This document shows, in pieces, positions 50,969-59,674 of a DNA stretch of 64,000 nt. A program made the translations under genes and the position numbers. Below the pieces are notes generated by a model, which was given only the letters and a program-made list of their open reading frames with translations, had not been told where the DNA came from and searched no databases. This stretch comes from Rhodovulum bhavnagarense (lineage in GTDB: Bacteria; Pseudomonadota; Alphaproteobacteria; Rhodobacterales; Rhodobacteraceae): positions 124,001 to 188,000 of the forward strand of contig NZ_SLXU01000004.1 in the NCBI RefSeq assembly GCF_004343505.1, in the 5' to 3' direction. Positions within the stretch are counted from its first letter, which is position 1, and each line of letters starts with the position of its first letter.

Positions 50969-51178
50969 CTACTCCACCGACAGGCGGCGGGCATCCACCG
51001 TGATCGGCAGTTTCGGGGCCTCGTCGAAGGCGGGCATTTCGAAGGTCCAGCCGTTCGAGAGTTTCGCCCAGCCGCCCCAGATGTCCGGTTTTTCGGATTC
51101 AACGATCATTTCCTCAAGATCCTTCTTGGGCACGTAGACTTCCATGCCCTTGGGCGTTTCACGGACCATAATCTTCAT
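50969..51178 (-). CDS. nifT: NifT/FixU family protein
   Basis: This 69-residue protein matches NifT/FixU: MKIMVRETPKGMEVYVPKKD at the start, GGWAKLSNGWTFEMP in the middle and ITVDARRL at the end. Its function is not established; it is dispensable in some diazotrophs. The ATG overlaps the nifZ stop by four bases. Confidence 0.94.
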   Translation of the reverse strand: MKIMVRETPKGMEVYVPKKDLEEMIVESEKPDIWGGWAKLSNGWTFEMPAFDEAPKLPITVDARRLSVE

Positions 51179-51453
51179 TGGTGTATCTCCTTGTCGAGGC
51201 TGTCGAGTTCGTTCTTGCGCATGCCGACGATGGACCGGCTGTCCACGAACTCGACCGCGTAGATGTAGAATTGCTGCAGGAAGGTGCCGATGTCGCGCAC
51301 ATAGCCGACCTCGCCCTTGTTCACGACGCGTTCGCCGATCTCGCGGCCGGGCACGGTGCCGTCGTTGCGGATATGCTTGCGCGCGCGGACCTTTTCGCCG
51401 GGTTCGAAGGCGGGGGGGCTGTAAATCTCGATTTCGCGGTCGTCAGTGGACAT
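51175..51453 (-). CDS. nifZ: nitrogen fixation protein NifZ
   Basis: The 92-residue protein has the NifZ core PPAFEPGEKVRARKHIRNDG and GYVRDIGTFLQQFYIYAVEFVD. NifZ assists P-cluster formation in MoFe protein. It overlaps the LRV gene stop by 11 bases and nifT by four. Confidence 0.93.
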   Translation of the reverse strand: MSTDDREIEIYSPPAFEPGEKVRARKHIRNDGTVPGREIGERVVNKGEVGYVRDIGTFLQQFYIYAVEFVDSRSIVGMRKNELDSLDKEIHQ

Positions 51454-52213
51454 CGGCGGCTCCTTCGGTGGTGAGCCGGGCCAGCCGCTCGGCGGCGGCT
51501 TCGCGGACCGGAAGCTCGGGGTCATTGATCAGGCGGCGGGCCAGGGCGGCATCGGCGCGCTCGGCCACGGCATGGCGGACGCGCAGATCCGGGTCTTCGG
51601 CCAGTGCGGGCAGGGCGGCGGGGTCGATCCGTTCGGCCGCCGCGCGGCGCACCTGCGGTTCGCGGTCGTGGCGCAGGTGGTCCAGCCAGCGCGGGGCGAT
51701 CCGCGTGGCGACGATTTCGCGGATTTCGGGGTCCGGATCGTGGATCAGGATCGGCAGCACGCCGGGATCGACGCGGCGGGCCGCGATCTGGCGCACGAAG
51801 GCGTCCTCGTCGTGCAGCAGCGGCATCAGGTCGGTCAGCGGCATCCGCCAGGCCAGCGCCAGCCGCACCTCGCGGTCGGGATCGCCCAGGGCCGCGCGGG
51901 CCTGGGCCGCGGGCAGGCGGATCGCGGCGATCGCGCGCACCGCCGGGTCGGGGTCATCCAGCAACGGGCGCAGGCGAAACACGCTGGCCACCCGTGCGGC
52001 CTGGGCGCGGGTTTCCCGATAGGGGGCGTCCAGGCACTGGTCGGCGGTGTCCGGGTTCATCATGAAAAACCGGGCGATCCGGGGCGCGTAGCGATCAAAG
52101 GCGCAGGCCCATCCCGGCCCGCATTGCCGCTGCGCCAAGAGCGACGCGAAGCGGCAACTGGCGCAGTCCAGCGCGCGGCCCTGCCAGTCAACCGGATCGG
52201 GGCCCTTCAGCAT
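51443..52213 (-). CDS. LRV-repeat 4Fe-4S protein of the nifB operon
   Basis: The 256-residue protein has an N-terminal cysteine cluster (Cys17, 20, 31 and 37; CASC-x10-C-x5-C) that fits the LRV FeS4 domain. It is followed by about eight 24-residue leucine-rich-variant/HEAT-like repeats with the pattern DPDPxVRxxxAxR. Related proteins lie near nif genes in Azotobacter. The repeats suggest a docking surface; partner and function are unknown. It lies 7 bases after nifB and overlaps nifZ. Confidence 0.88.
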   Translation of the reverse strand: MLKGPDPVDWQGRALDCASCRFASLLAQRQCGPGWACAFDRYAPRIARFFMMNPDTADQCLDAPYRETRAQAARVASVFRLRPLLDDPDPAVRAIAAIRLPAAQARAALGDPDREVRLALAWRMPLTDLMPLLHDEDAFVRQIAARRVDPGVLPILIHDPDPEIREIVATRIAPRWLDHLRHDREPQVRRAAAERIDPAALPALAEDPDLRVRHAVAERADAALARRLINDPELPVREAAAERLARLTTEGAADVH

Positions 52214-52220
52214 GGCCGGC

Positions 52221-53696
52221 TCAGGCGCCTTGGGCGGCGCGGGGCAGTCGGGCGGCGCGGGATTGCAGGACTGCGGCGATGGCGGTTTCGATGTATTCCT
52301 CGCCCAGGCTGTCGATCGCCTCGATCCCGGCTGCGGCCAGCCGTTTGCGCGGGCCTTCGCCGATCATCTGGCAAAGCACGTATGGCACGTCGTCGAGCAC
52401 CCGGATGATCTCGGCCATCCGTCCGCTGTCGCCATGGCCGCCCAGGCAGTAATTGTCCGCCCGGCGATGCCCGACAAAGCGGATACCGTCACTGTCGGCC
52501 TCGTAGATCTGGAACTCTGTCGCCTTGCCGAAATGCAGGTTGATCCGGCCAGACCCACGGGTGCAGACGGCAAAGAGCGTAGGCGCCTCGGTTGCGGCAG
52601 CAGCCGCATCGGCATGTTGGGCCGCGGCGGCGCGGTCCTTGCGTTCCTCGGCCACCCAGGCGCGGTAGGCATCGCGCGCCTCGGGGGCGTCTTCGATCAC
52701 CTCGGGCAGCTTGTCGAGGGTGAAGTCCTGCCCGCGATCCTCGCCCAGCAGGCCCACCGCATCGGCGCGGCACTGGCGGCAATGGCGCATCAGGTTGGCG
52801 CCGCCCGCGCAGGCGTCCTGGACCTTTTTCAGCTCGGCCGCGGTGGGGCCGCGCTGGCCGGTCAGGCCGAAATGGGTGCCATGCGCGGGATCGGAGATCA
52901 GCGGCATGATGTTGTGCAGGAAGGCGCCGCGCGCCTTGACGGCCTTGTTCACCTCGACAAGGTGATCGTCGTTGATCCCCGGGATCAGGACCGAGTTGAC
53001 CTTGACCAGCACCCCGCGCGCGGTCAGCATTTCCAGCGCCTGCAACTGGCGGTCGCGCAGAATCGTGGCGGCCTCGATCCCGGTATACCGCTTTCGTTCA
53101 TGAAAGATCCACGGGACGATCTGTTGCCCGATCGCTGGGTCGATGGCGTTGATCGTGATCGTGACATGATCAATGTTCATCGCCACGATTTCTTCGACGT
53201 GGTCAGGCAGCGCCAGACCGTTGGAGGAAAGGCACAGCCTGATATCCGGCAATCGCTCTGCCACCAACGCAAAGGTCGCCCTGGTCTTTCGCCAGTCATA
53301 GGCGGCATCCCCCGGCCCTGCGATGCCCAGCACCGACAGTTGCGGCAGCTCGGCGGCCACGGCCAGAACCTTTCGCGCGGCCTGTTCGGGCGTCAGCCGT
53401 TCAGACACCACGCCGGGTCGGCTTTCGTTGGCGCAGTCATATTTGCGGTTGCAGTAGTTGCACTGGATGTTGCAAGCCGGCGAAACGGCGACATGCATCC
53501 GGGCGAAATAGTGATGTGCCTCTTCGGAATAGCAGGGGTGGTCCTTGACCTTGGCCCAGGTCGCCGGGTCCATGTCATCGGGGCCCGCGGACGAGCCGCA
53601 GGAACCGGCAGAACAGCCCCCCTTTGCCAGCGTTTGGCCCATCTTTTCGCGGCTGGACAGCGACAGGCCGGCAATCGGGATCATGGGGGCGGACAT
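52221..53696 (-). CDS. nifB: FeMo-cofactor biosynthesis radical SAM protein NifB
   Basis: This 491-residue enzyme makes NifB-co, the [8Fe-9S-C] core of FeMo-co. The radical-SAM motif SPACNIQCNYCNRKYDC is at about residue 72. Further cysteines (HCRQCRADAVG) would bind the precursor clusters. The C-terminal third is a NifX-like cofactor-binding domain (GRINLHFGKATEFQIYE). The start MSAPMIPIAG follows a sigma-54 promoter 36 bases upstream; the longer open frame overlaps that promoter and is not used. Confidence 0.97.
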   Translation of the reverse strand: MSAPMIPIAGLSLSSREKMGQTLAKGGCSAGSCGSSAGPDDMDPATWAKVKDHPCYSEEAHHYFARMHVAVSPACNIQCNYCNRKYDCANESRPGVVSERLTPEQAARKVLAVAAELPQLSVLGIAGPGDAAYDWRKTRATFALVAERLPDIRLCLSSNGLALPDHVEEIVAMNIDHVTITINAIDPAIGQQIVPWIFHERKRYTGIEAATILRDRQLQALEMLTARGVLVKVNSVLIPGINDDHLVEVNKAVKARGAFLHNIMPLISDPAHGTHFGLTGQRGPTAAELKKVQDACAGGANLMRHCRQCRADAVGLLGEDRGQDFTLDKLPEVIEDAPEARDAYRAWVAEERKDRAAAAQHADAAAAATEAPTLFAVCTRGSGRINLHFGKATEFQIYEADSDGIRFVGHRRADNYCLGGHGDSGRMAEIIRVLDDVPYVLCQMIGEGPRKRLAAAGIEAIDSLGEEYIETAIAAVLQSRAARLPRAAQGA

Positions 53697-53732
53697 GGGC
53701 GGTCTCCTTCGGTTCGGCTCGACACTGGATAA

Positions 53733-53747
53733 GCAGCAACTGTGCCA
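53733..53747 (-). promoter_or_regulatory. sigma-54 promoter of the nifB operon
   Basis: On the minus strand: TGGCACA-GTTG-CTGC, correct -24/-12 spacing, 37 bases before the nifB ATG. Confidence 0.88.
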
Positions 53748-53810
53748 AGACCGGTCAGCACCTTTTCCAACGCCGCAACGGCTTGTGGAGACACGTTCGG
53801 GACGATCGGC

Positions 53811-53826
53811 TGTCGGGGGCATGACA
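53811..53826. promoter_or_regulatory. NifA upstream activator site of nifB
   Basis: TGT-CGGGGGCATG-ACA matches TGT-N10-ACA exactly, 64 bases upstream of the -24 element. Confidence 0.85.
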
Positions 53827-53880
53827 AAGCCTACAAACACGACACCGAGCGCGGGCAACACACCGCCATGACCACCCCTG

Positions 53881-53915
53881 AAAAGCAAAAGGCCAGGCGT
53901 CATCACGGGGCCTGG
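53881..53915 (-). terminator. terminator after nifA
   Basis: On the minus strand CCAGGC-N11-GCCTGG is followed by CCTTTTGCTTTT, 22 bases after the nifA stop. The stem is short but the T-rich tail is good. Confidence 0.65.
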
Positions 53916-53936
53916 AACCATCGCGAACGGGGGGGG

Positions 53937-55691
53937 TCAGAACTTGCGCACCTCGATGCCGTGCTTTTTCAGCGCATAGCCGATCTGGCGCGGGGTCAGG
54001 CCAAGCAGGCGGGCGGCCTTTGCCTGCACCCAGCCCGAGCGTTCCATCGCATCGACCAGCCGGGCGCGATCATCCTGCGGGGGCATGGCCGGATCAGGCG
54101 CAACGCTCAGCGGGTCGGCGGGGCTGAGCGGACAAGGCGCGGGGGCGGGGCGCTGATCGCGCCCGCTATCGATCATGGGCAGCGGCGTCCGCACGGCGGC
54201 AAGTCCGCCGATAGGCGAGCGTTCGTCGGTCTGCATCCGCCACAATTCTGCCGACAGGCATGTGCCCTGGCTACAAGACAGTTCCCGCGCGTCGATCTCG
54301 GCGCCCGAGGACAAGGCCGCCACCCGGCTGATGCAGTTTTCCAACTCGCGCACATTGCCCGGAAACTGACAGCGCGACAGCATCGCCATCGCACCGCGGG
54401 TCAGGCTCTTGTCCATGCCGTTTTCGGCGTTGAACCGGTCAAGAAAGGCCTGCGCCAGTTTCGGCACATCCTGCAACCGTTCGCGCAGCGGCGGCAACAC
54501 GATGGGCACGACGCAGATACGGAAATAGAGATCGGCGCGGAAATCGCCGCGGGCGACAGCGGCCTCAAGATCCCTGTTGGTGGCGGTCACCAGGCGCACA
54601 TCGACCTTGAGAGTGCGCGCGCCCCCGACGCGTTCATACTCGCCCTCTTGCAGGATGCGCAGAAGCTTGGCCTGGAATTCTGGACTGATCTCGCCGATTT
54701 CGTCCAGGAACAGCGTGCCCTTGTCGGCCAGTTCGAACCGGCCCTTCTTTTGCGCGATGGCGCCGGTGAACGACCCCTTTTCATGCCCGAAAAGTTCCGA
54801 TTCCAGCAAGGACGGGCTGAGGGCGGCGCAGTTGACCTTGACAAAAGGTTTGTCTTGCCGGTCCGACAGGGAATGCACGGCACGTGCGAACAACTCCTTG
54901 CCGGTGCCGCTTTCGCCGCGCAAGAGAACAGGGGTGTTGGTGGGCGCGACCTTGCGGATCTGGGCGATCACCGTCTTGATCGCAGGGCTGTCCCCGATGA
55001 TCCCCTCTATGGGGTGTGCGGGGGGGGATGGCTCTGCGGTTGCCTTGTCGTTCGCCTTGCGAAGCGCCAGGCGCGCCTCTTCCATGAGCCGTTCGCGATC
55101 GCGGGCGACAAGACGGCGGAACTTGACCGATTGTTCCAGGATCGCGGCGATCATGGTCATCACGCGCTGATCCTCGTCCAGCGTCTGCCAGCCGCTTTCG
55201 GCCAGGTCGCGCCAGGCCCCCAGCACGCCGATGACATAGGGCGAATGCACCTGCTCGCGGATCGGGACGGCGATAAAGGCATACCGGTTATGCGGGGCGC
55301 AGGGCGGCAGCGCGTCCGCGCCCAGCTCGGCGACCACGTCTCGAGACACCATCGCCACGCCGGTCCGGAAAACCGTGCGCGTGACCGGGACCGGCAAGGC
55401 GCCAGAGCTTGCCGGCTGACAGGCCGTGCCACGCGTCGTTGCCGCGATCACGAACGGATTCACCGATCGGCCGGGGGCCTGCGTGCCCCCCTTGTCATTG
55501 AGCAGCGCAAGCGCCCCCATCTGCATCCCCATGAACGAGGACAGCATGTTCAGGACAGAGGGCATAGCGGCAATCGGATCGCTCGCGCCGGTCAGGATCT
55601 TGGCCGCCTCGCAGACGGTATCCAGCGGGAAACGCTCGGTCGTCGTCCTGGCCTGGCTACGATGAGCCGGATTTGCGGGGGTCTGGATCAT
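53937..55691 (-). CDS. nifA: nif-specific transcriptional activator NifA
   Basis: The 584-residue enhancer-binding protein activates sigma-54 RNA polymerase. It has an N-terminal GAF domain (about 25-180), an AAA+ domain with Walker A GESGTGKE (259-266) and the GAFTGA-type loop (KGSFTGAI), and a Fis-type helix-turn-helix at the C-terminus ([22 protein letters not shown]). Cys441, Cys453, Cys473 and Cys478 form C-x11-C-x19-C-x4-C, the signature of oxygen-sensitive NifA in rhizobia and Rhodobacter. So it should be redox-controlled without NifL. The start is uncertain: 55691 is used, 55727 is possible; neither has a strong ribosome-binding site. Confidence 0.96.
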   Translation of the reverse strand: MIQTPANPAHRSQARTTTERFPLDTVCEAAKILTGASDPIAAMPSVLNMLSSFMGMQMGALALLNDKGGTQAPGRSVNPFVIAATTRGTACQPASSGALPVPVTRTVFRTGVAMVSRDVVAELGADALPPCAPHNRYAFIAVPIREQVHSPYVIGVLGAWRDLAESGWQTLDEDQRVMTMIAAILEQSVKFRRLVARDRERLMEEARLALRKANDKATAEPSPPAHPIEGIIGDSPAIKTVIAQIRKVAPTNTPVLLRGESGTGKELFARAVHSLSDRQDKPFVKVNCAALSPSLLESELFGHEKGSFTGAIAQKKGRFELADKGTLFLDEIGEISPEFQAKLLRILQEGEYERVGGARTLKVDVRLVTATNRDLEAAVARGDFRADLYFRICVVPIVLPPLRERLQDVPKLAQAFLDRFNAENGMDKSLTRGAMAMLSRCQFPGNVRELENCISRVAALSSGAEIDARELSCSQGTCLSAELWRMQTDERSPIGGLAAVRTPLPMIDSGRDQRPAPAPCPLSPADPLSVAPDPAMPPQDDRARLVDAMERSGWVQAKAARLLGLTPRQIGYALKKHGIEVRKF

Positions 55692-55923
55692 GTCTGGTTC
55701 TCGCGCTTCGATCCAAGCGTTTGTCATCGCGCCCCAGCCTGTCCAGCGTCATTCGCTGAAAGACCGGGATGGCATCAACGAGACGCGAAAAGGCACACCT
55801 GTTTTGCCGCTTTGCGCGCCACCCTATGCCGCACTGCGGAAAAAACGCGCAATACGTGTCCGGGGGCGGCTGTTTCACCGGCTTTGATTCGAGGCGGGCC
55901 GATCACGGCCGAAGGCGCGTGCT

Positions 55924-56937
55924 TCAGGCGGGCGCCAGCCCGGCCGCCGCAGAGCGGGCCGACAGGAAAGCCCCGGCAACGGTTCGTTGCGCCGTTTTGC
56001 GCGCATCCCCGACCACAGTGACGCCAGGGCGCAGGCATGACCGCCCCCGCGCATCGGTCGGACACCAGCCGCTTGCGTCGACCAGCCCCGCGTCATGCGC
56101 GATGCGGCCTGCCCCCTGCCGGGTGACGAAATTCACCACGTCGGCGCGCAGAAGACCCTCGTTCGTTTCCAGCAGGCCCTGCCGGGCATCGACGCGCAGG
56201 ACCGTCCCCCCCCCACGCCAATCGGCATCCGTGCGCATCCCCTGCATCGCCAGCCGGGTCCCGAACCGGGTCGCCAGATCGGCATCGTTGCTGCCATCCA
56301 GGATGGTCAGCCGGCCCCCCGGCCGCGAACGATGCAGAAACGCGGCCAGCCGCACGGCCCGTTCCAGTGCTGCTTCGGGATGGCTGAGCGTGGCAGGCAG
56401 GCGTAGCACGACATGGCCGGCCTGGGGCAGCGCGGCCAGTTGCGCCCGTAAACGGCGCGCCTCTCGCGCGCTGCCCCAGGCGGCGGGCCAGCGGTGGCGG
56501 GCGACGGCGTCGAAGCCGGCCACCGGTTCCTGGATCGCCGCCGTTCCGGGGGCAAGTACCGCCCGGTCGAACTCAAGACGACGACCGCTGAACAGATCCA
56601 ACCGCGCGGCGCCCCAGTCAAGTCCCGCCACATCATCCAGCACCACCTCGATACCGGCGGCGCGCAACGCGTCCAGACCGGGCCCGGCCAAGGGCCGGTC
56701 AAAGGCGGCAACCTCGGACGGACGCAACCGGCGCGGGTCGCGCTCGATCAGCAAGAGGCCAGCCTCGGGGTTGGCCTGCCTCAGCGCCAGCGCCGCGGTG
56801 GCACCCGCGGGCCCGCCGCCGACAACCACGATCCGGTCGCGCGCGCCGAACCGCGCGACTGCCCAGCCACAGGCGCCGGTCACGACGGCCCCGGCAAGGC
56901 AGGTATTGACGAAACGGCGGCGGGTCAGACTGGTCAT
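55924..56937 (-). CDS. Tat-exported FAD/NAD(P)-binding oxidoreductase in the rnf operon
   Basis: The 337-residue flavoprotein has a Tat signal (LTRRRFVNTCLAGAVVTGA) and then a dinucleotide-binding loop, VVVGGGPAGATAALAL. A second nucleotide region and a C-terminal GVTVVGDARKTAQRTVAGAF resemble flavocytochrome c sulfide dehydrogenase/SQR flavoproteins. Cys residues are few; CPTDARGRSC near the C-terminus is the only obvious pair. It should act in the periplasm. It follows rnfH after 43 bases on the same strand, between rnf and nifA, so it may be co-expressed with Rnf. Substrate is unknown. Confidence 0.7.
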   Translation of the reverse strand: MTSLTRRRFVNTCLAGAVVTGACGWAVARFGARDRIVVVGGGPAGATAALALRQANPEAGLLLIERDPRRLRPSEVAAFDRPLAGPGLDALRAAGIEVVLDDVAGLDWGAARLDLFSGRRLEFDRAVLAPGTAAIQEPVAGFDAVARHRWPAAWGSAREARRLRAQLAALPQAGHVVLRLPATLSHPEAALERAVRLAAFLHRSRPGGRLTILDGSNDADLATRFGTRLAMQGMRTDADWRGGGTVLRVDARQGLLETNEGLLRADVVNFVTRQGAGRIAHDAGLVDASGWCPTDARGRSCLRPGVTVVGDARKTAQRTVAGAFLSARSAAAGLAPA

Positions 56938-56980
56938 TGTTCTGTCTCCTTGGCGTTGGACCTGGGGCATCGGGCGAGGC

Positions 56981-57235
56981 TCATTTCTGGTCGAGACGTT
57001 CGGCATCGGGGTGGATGGGGCGATAGATCTCGACCCGGTCGCCCTCTTTCACCGGCTTGTCGAGTTTCGCGAGCGCGCCGAAAATTCCGACCTTGTTCTC
57101 ATCGAGGTCGATTTCGGGAAACTGCTCCAGAAGGCCCGAGGCAAGGATCACGTCGCGCACGCACGATCCTTCGGCGATGTCGATATTCTTCCAGACCTGC
57201 ATGTTTGGCTTGGCATAGGCGATGCTGACGATCAT
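56981..57235 (-). CDS. rnfH: RnfH family protein
   Basis: This 84-residue protein is the ubiquitin-like RnfH (MIVSIAYAKPNMQVWKNIDI, VGIFGALAKLDKPVKEGDRVEIYRP). It is found at the end of rnf operons, and its role is not established. The start overlaps the rnfE stop by four bases. Confidence 0.93.
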   Translation of the reverse strand: MIVSIAYAKPNMQVWKNIDIAEGSCVRDVILASGLLEQFPEIDLDENKVGIFGALAKLDKPVKEGDRVEIYRPIHPDAERLDQK

Positions 57236-57963
57236 GGCCGTTCCCCGGCGGCAGCATCACGCGACAGCGCGCCAGCGGCGGTAAAGACCCTGTTGGCCTG
57301 CGGGCGCTCGGTCCGGTTCGGTCCGCCATGCGCGCGGCGGTCGATCACCGCCTTAAGAGCCAAAAGCGCACCCAGAACGATGAATCCGCCCGGCGGCAGA
57401 ATCATCAGCAGAAAGCCCTGGTAATCAGGGATCACCGTGACTTCGAGCCCCCCGAAGCGCGGCCCCAGCAAGAGGGAAGCATTCGCAAAAAGCGTGCCCG
57501 AGCCAAGGATTTCGCGCACCGCACCCAAGACAACCAGCGCAATCGTGAAACCCAGCCCCATCATCAGCCCGTCAAAGGCAGAGGCCAGCGGGGTCTGGCG
57601 CGAGGCGAAGGCCTCGGCCCGGCCGAGGATGGCGCAGTTGGTGACGATCAGTGGGATGAACAGGCCCAGCATCTTGTGCAAGTCGTGCAGCCAGGCGTTC
57701 ATCGCCAGGTCGACCACCGTCACCAGCGTCGCGATCAGCAGGACGAAGGCGGGAATGCGGATTTCGGGCGTGATGACCTTGCGCAGCACGGACACGGCAA
57801 GGCCGGACCCCACCATGACGGCGGTGGAGGCCAGCCCCATGCCCAGCCCATTGGTCGCGGTGCCGGTGACGGCCAATAGCGGGCACAGCGCCAGCAACTG
57901 GCCGAAGACCACGTTGTTGTCCCAGATGCCGTTGCGGGCGATCGTGGCGTAGTTGGTGGACAT
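57232..57963 (-). CDS. rnfE: Rnf electron transport complex subunit E
   Basis: The 243-residue membrane subunit has about six helices. It pairs with RnfA, whose fold is similar, and probably carries part of the membrane [2Fe-2S] site (CPLLAVTGTATNGLGMG, VTNCAILGRAEAFA). The ATG overlaps the rnfG stop (TGATG); a GTG just before is less likely. Confidence 0.95.
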   Translation of the reverse strand: MSTNYATIARNGIWDNNVVFGQLLALCPLLAVTGTATNGLGMGLASTAVMVGSGLAVSVLRKVITPEIRIPAFVLLIATLVTVVDLAMNAWLHDLHKMLGLFIPLIVTNCAILGRAEAFASRQTPLASAFDGLMMGLGFTIALVVLGAVREILGSGTLFANASLLLGPRFGGLEVTVIPDYQGFLLMILPPGGFIVLGALLALKAVIDRRAHGGPNRTERPQANRVFTAAGALSRDAAAGERP

Positions 57964-58604
57964 CACTGGGCCTCCGTCGGGGGGATCAGGGTTGCGCGGT
58001 GGCGGCCGAACAGCGACAGGCCGCGATGCACGGTGCCGACCACCGCACGGGGCGTGATCGTGGCGCCAGAAAACTGGTCGAACACGCCGCCGTCCTTTTT
58101 CACCTTCCAGCCGTCGGGGGTGGGGTCGGTCAGCGAACGACCGGTGAAATCGGTCACCCAGTCGTTCTTGGCGATCTCGATCTTGTCGCCGAGGCCGGGG
58201 GTTTCGGTGTGCGACAGCACCCGCACGCCCAACAGCCGGCCATCGGGGGCGATGCCCATCAGCACGCGGATCGCGCCGGAATAGCCGTATCCCGTCAGCA
58301 CGAAGGCCACGCCCGTCACCGCGCCGTTTTCGGTGGCGACATAGACCGGCACGGTGCCCTCTTCGGTGTCGGTCACGGTGCGCATGCCGGCGACAAGGTC
58401 GTTGTCATGCAGGTCGGCGGGGATCACCTGGGCGAGCGAGGCCAAGAGGTCCTCGGCCGCGCGGTCGGCGATGGGGCCGCGCGTCAGGTCGTTCGACGCG
58501 GACAGGATCAGCGCGGTGACCAGCGCGAACAGGCCCAGGAGAAGCCCCTGCCAGAGCGGCGAGTTGCGCAGACCGGCGGCGCGGGGGGCGGGGGTGTCGG
58601 TCAT
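57963..58604 (-). CDS. rnfG: Rnf electron transport complex subunit G
   Basis: The 213-residue protein has one N-terminal transmembrane segment ([20 protein letters not shown]) and a periplasmic FMN domain. [11 protein letters not shown] carries the Thr that is covalently flavinylated by RnfF/ApbE. The gene overlaps rnfD (ATGA) and rnfE. Confidence 0.95.
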   Translation of the reverse strand: MTDTPAPRAAGLRNSPLWQGLLLGLFALVTALILSASNDLTRGPIADRAAEDLLASLAQVIPADLHDNDLVAGMRTVTDTEEGTVPVYVATENGAVTGVAFVLTGYGYSGAIRVLMGIAPDGRLLGVRVLSHTETPGLGDKIEIAKNDWVTDFTGRSLTDPTPDGWKVKKDGGVFDQFSGATITPRAVVGTVHRGLSLFGRHRATLIPPTEAQ

Positions 58605-59674
58605 GGCATGTCCCTCAACTCGATCGGCTTGCCGGCGCGGGTGCGGCCGAAGATGCGCGGGCGCACGTAGTCGTCGATCAGCGGCGTGCAGGCGTTCATC
58701 AGCAGCACCGCGAAGGCCACGCCCTCGGGGAAGGCGCCCCAGCTGCGGATGACGAAGATCAGCGCCCCGATGCCGATGCCGTAGATCATCTTGCCCAGCC
58801 CCGTGACCGGCGAGGTGACGTAATCGGTGGCGATGAAGAAGGCGCAGAACATCAGCGAGCCCGACACCAGGTGGAATTGCGGCGGCGGGAACTGGTCGGG
58901 GGCGATCAGCCACGCGGCCCCCGACAGCACCGCGACCGAGCCCAGCACGCTGAGCGGGATGACCACGGTGATGACCCGCAGAAGGATCAGCCCGATGCCG
59001 CCGAGCAGCAACAGGAACGCGCTGATCTCGCCCAGGCTGCCGGGGACGAAGCCGAAAAACTGGTCATGCAGGCTGCCCATGTCGGCAAGGATCGCCTGCA
59101 TCGGCTGGCCGGCGTCCAGCTGGCTTTTGACATGGCTGAGGGTGGAGGCGCTGCTGACCGCGTCGATGCCGGTTTCGCCGCCGAAGGTGATGGCCAGCGC
59201 CTGGCGGAAATCGGTGCCGACGGGGCCGCCGATGATGGGCGTGACCCAGGTGGTCATCTGGACGGGCAGCGCCACCAACAGCATGGCGCGGGCCACCATG
59301 GCGGGGTTGAACAGGTTCTGGCCCAGCCCGCCAAAGACATGCTTGGCCAGGACGATAGCGATGCCCGCCCCGGTGACGCCCACCCACCAGGGCGCCCAGG
59401 GCGGCAGGGTCAGCGCCACGATCCAGCCGGTCAGCACCGCCGAGCCGTCGGTGACAAAGCGCAGGATCGGCTTGCCGGCCAGCGCGAGGCACAGCACCTC
59501 GAACACAAGGGCGGCGGCGATGGTCACGAGGAACAGGAACACCGCGGGCCAACCGAAATGCAGAAGGCCGAAGGCGGTGGCGGGCGACAGGCACATCATC
59601 ACCGCCATCATCGTGCGCGAGACATTGAAGCGCGAATGGATATGCGGCCCGCTGACAAGCGTGGATGCGGTCAT
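58601..59674 (-). CDS. rnfD: Rnf electron transport complex subunit D
   Basis: The 357-residue membrane subunit has about nine helices. It carries a probable covalent-FMN site, [13 protein letters not shown], in which SSAST replaces the usual SGAT; the acceptor Thr is kept. [22 protein letters not shown] is the family core motif. It overlaps rnfC and rnfG by four bases. Confidence 0.95.
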   Translation of the reverse strand: MTASTLVSGPHIHSRFNVSRTMMAVMMCLSPATAFGLLHFGWPAVFLFLVTIAAALVFEVLCLALAGKPILRFVTDGSAVLTGWIVALTLPPWAPWWVGVTGAGIAIVLAKHVFGGLGQNLFNPAMVARAMLLVALPVQMTTWVTPIIGGPVGTDFRQALAITFGGETGIDAVSSASTLSHVKSQLDAGQPMQAILADMGSLHDQFFGFVPGSLGEISAFLLLLGGIGLILLRVITVVIPLSVLGSVAVLSGAAWLIAPDQFPPPQFHLVSGSLMFCAFFIATDYVTSPVTGLGKMIYGIGIGALIFVIRSWGAFPEGVAFAVLLMNACTPLIDDYVRPRIFGRTRAGKPIELRDMP

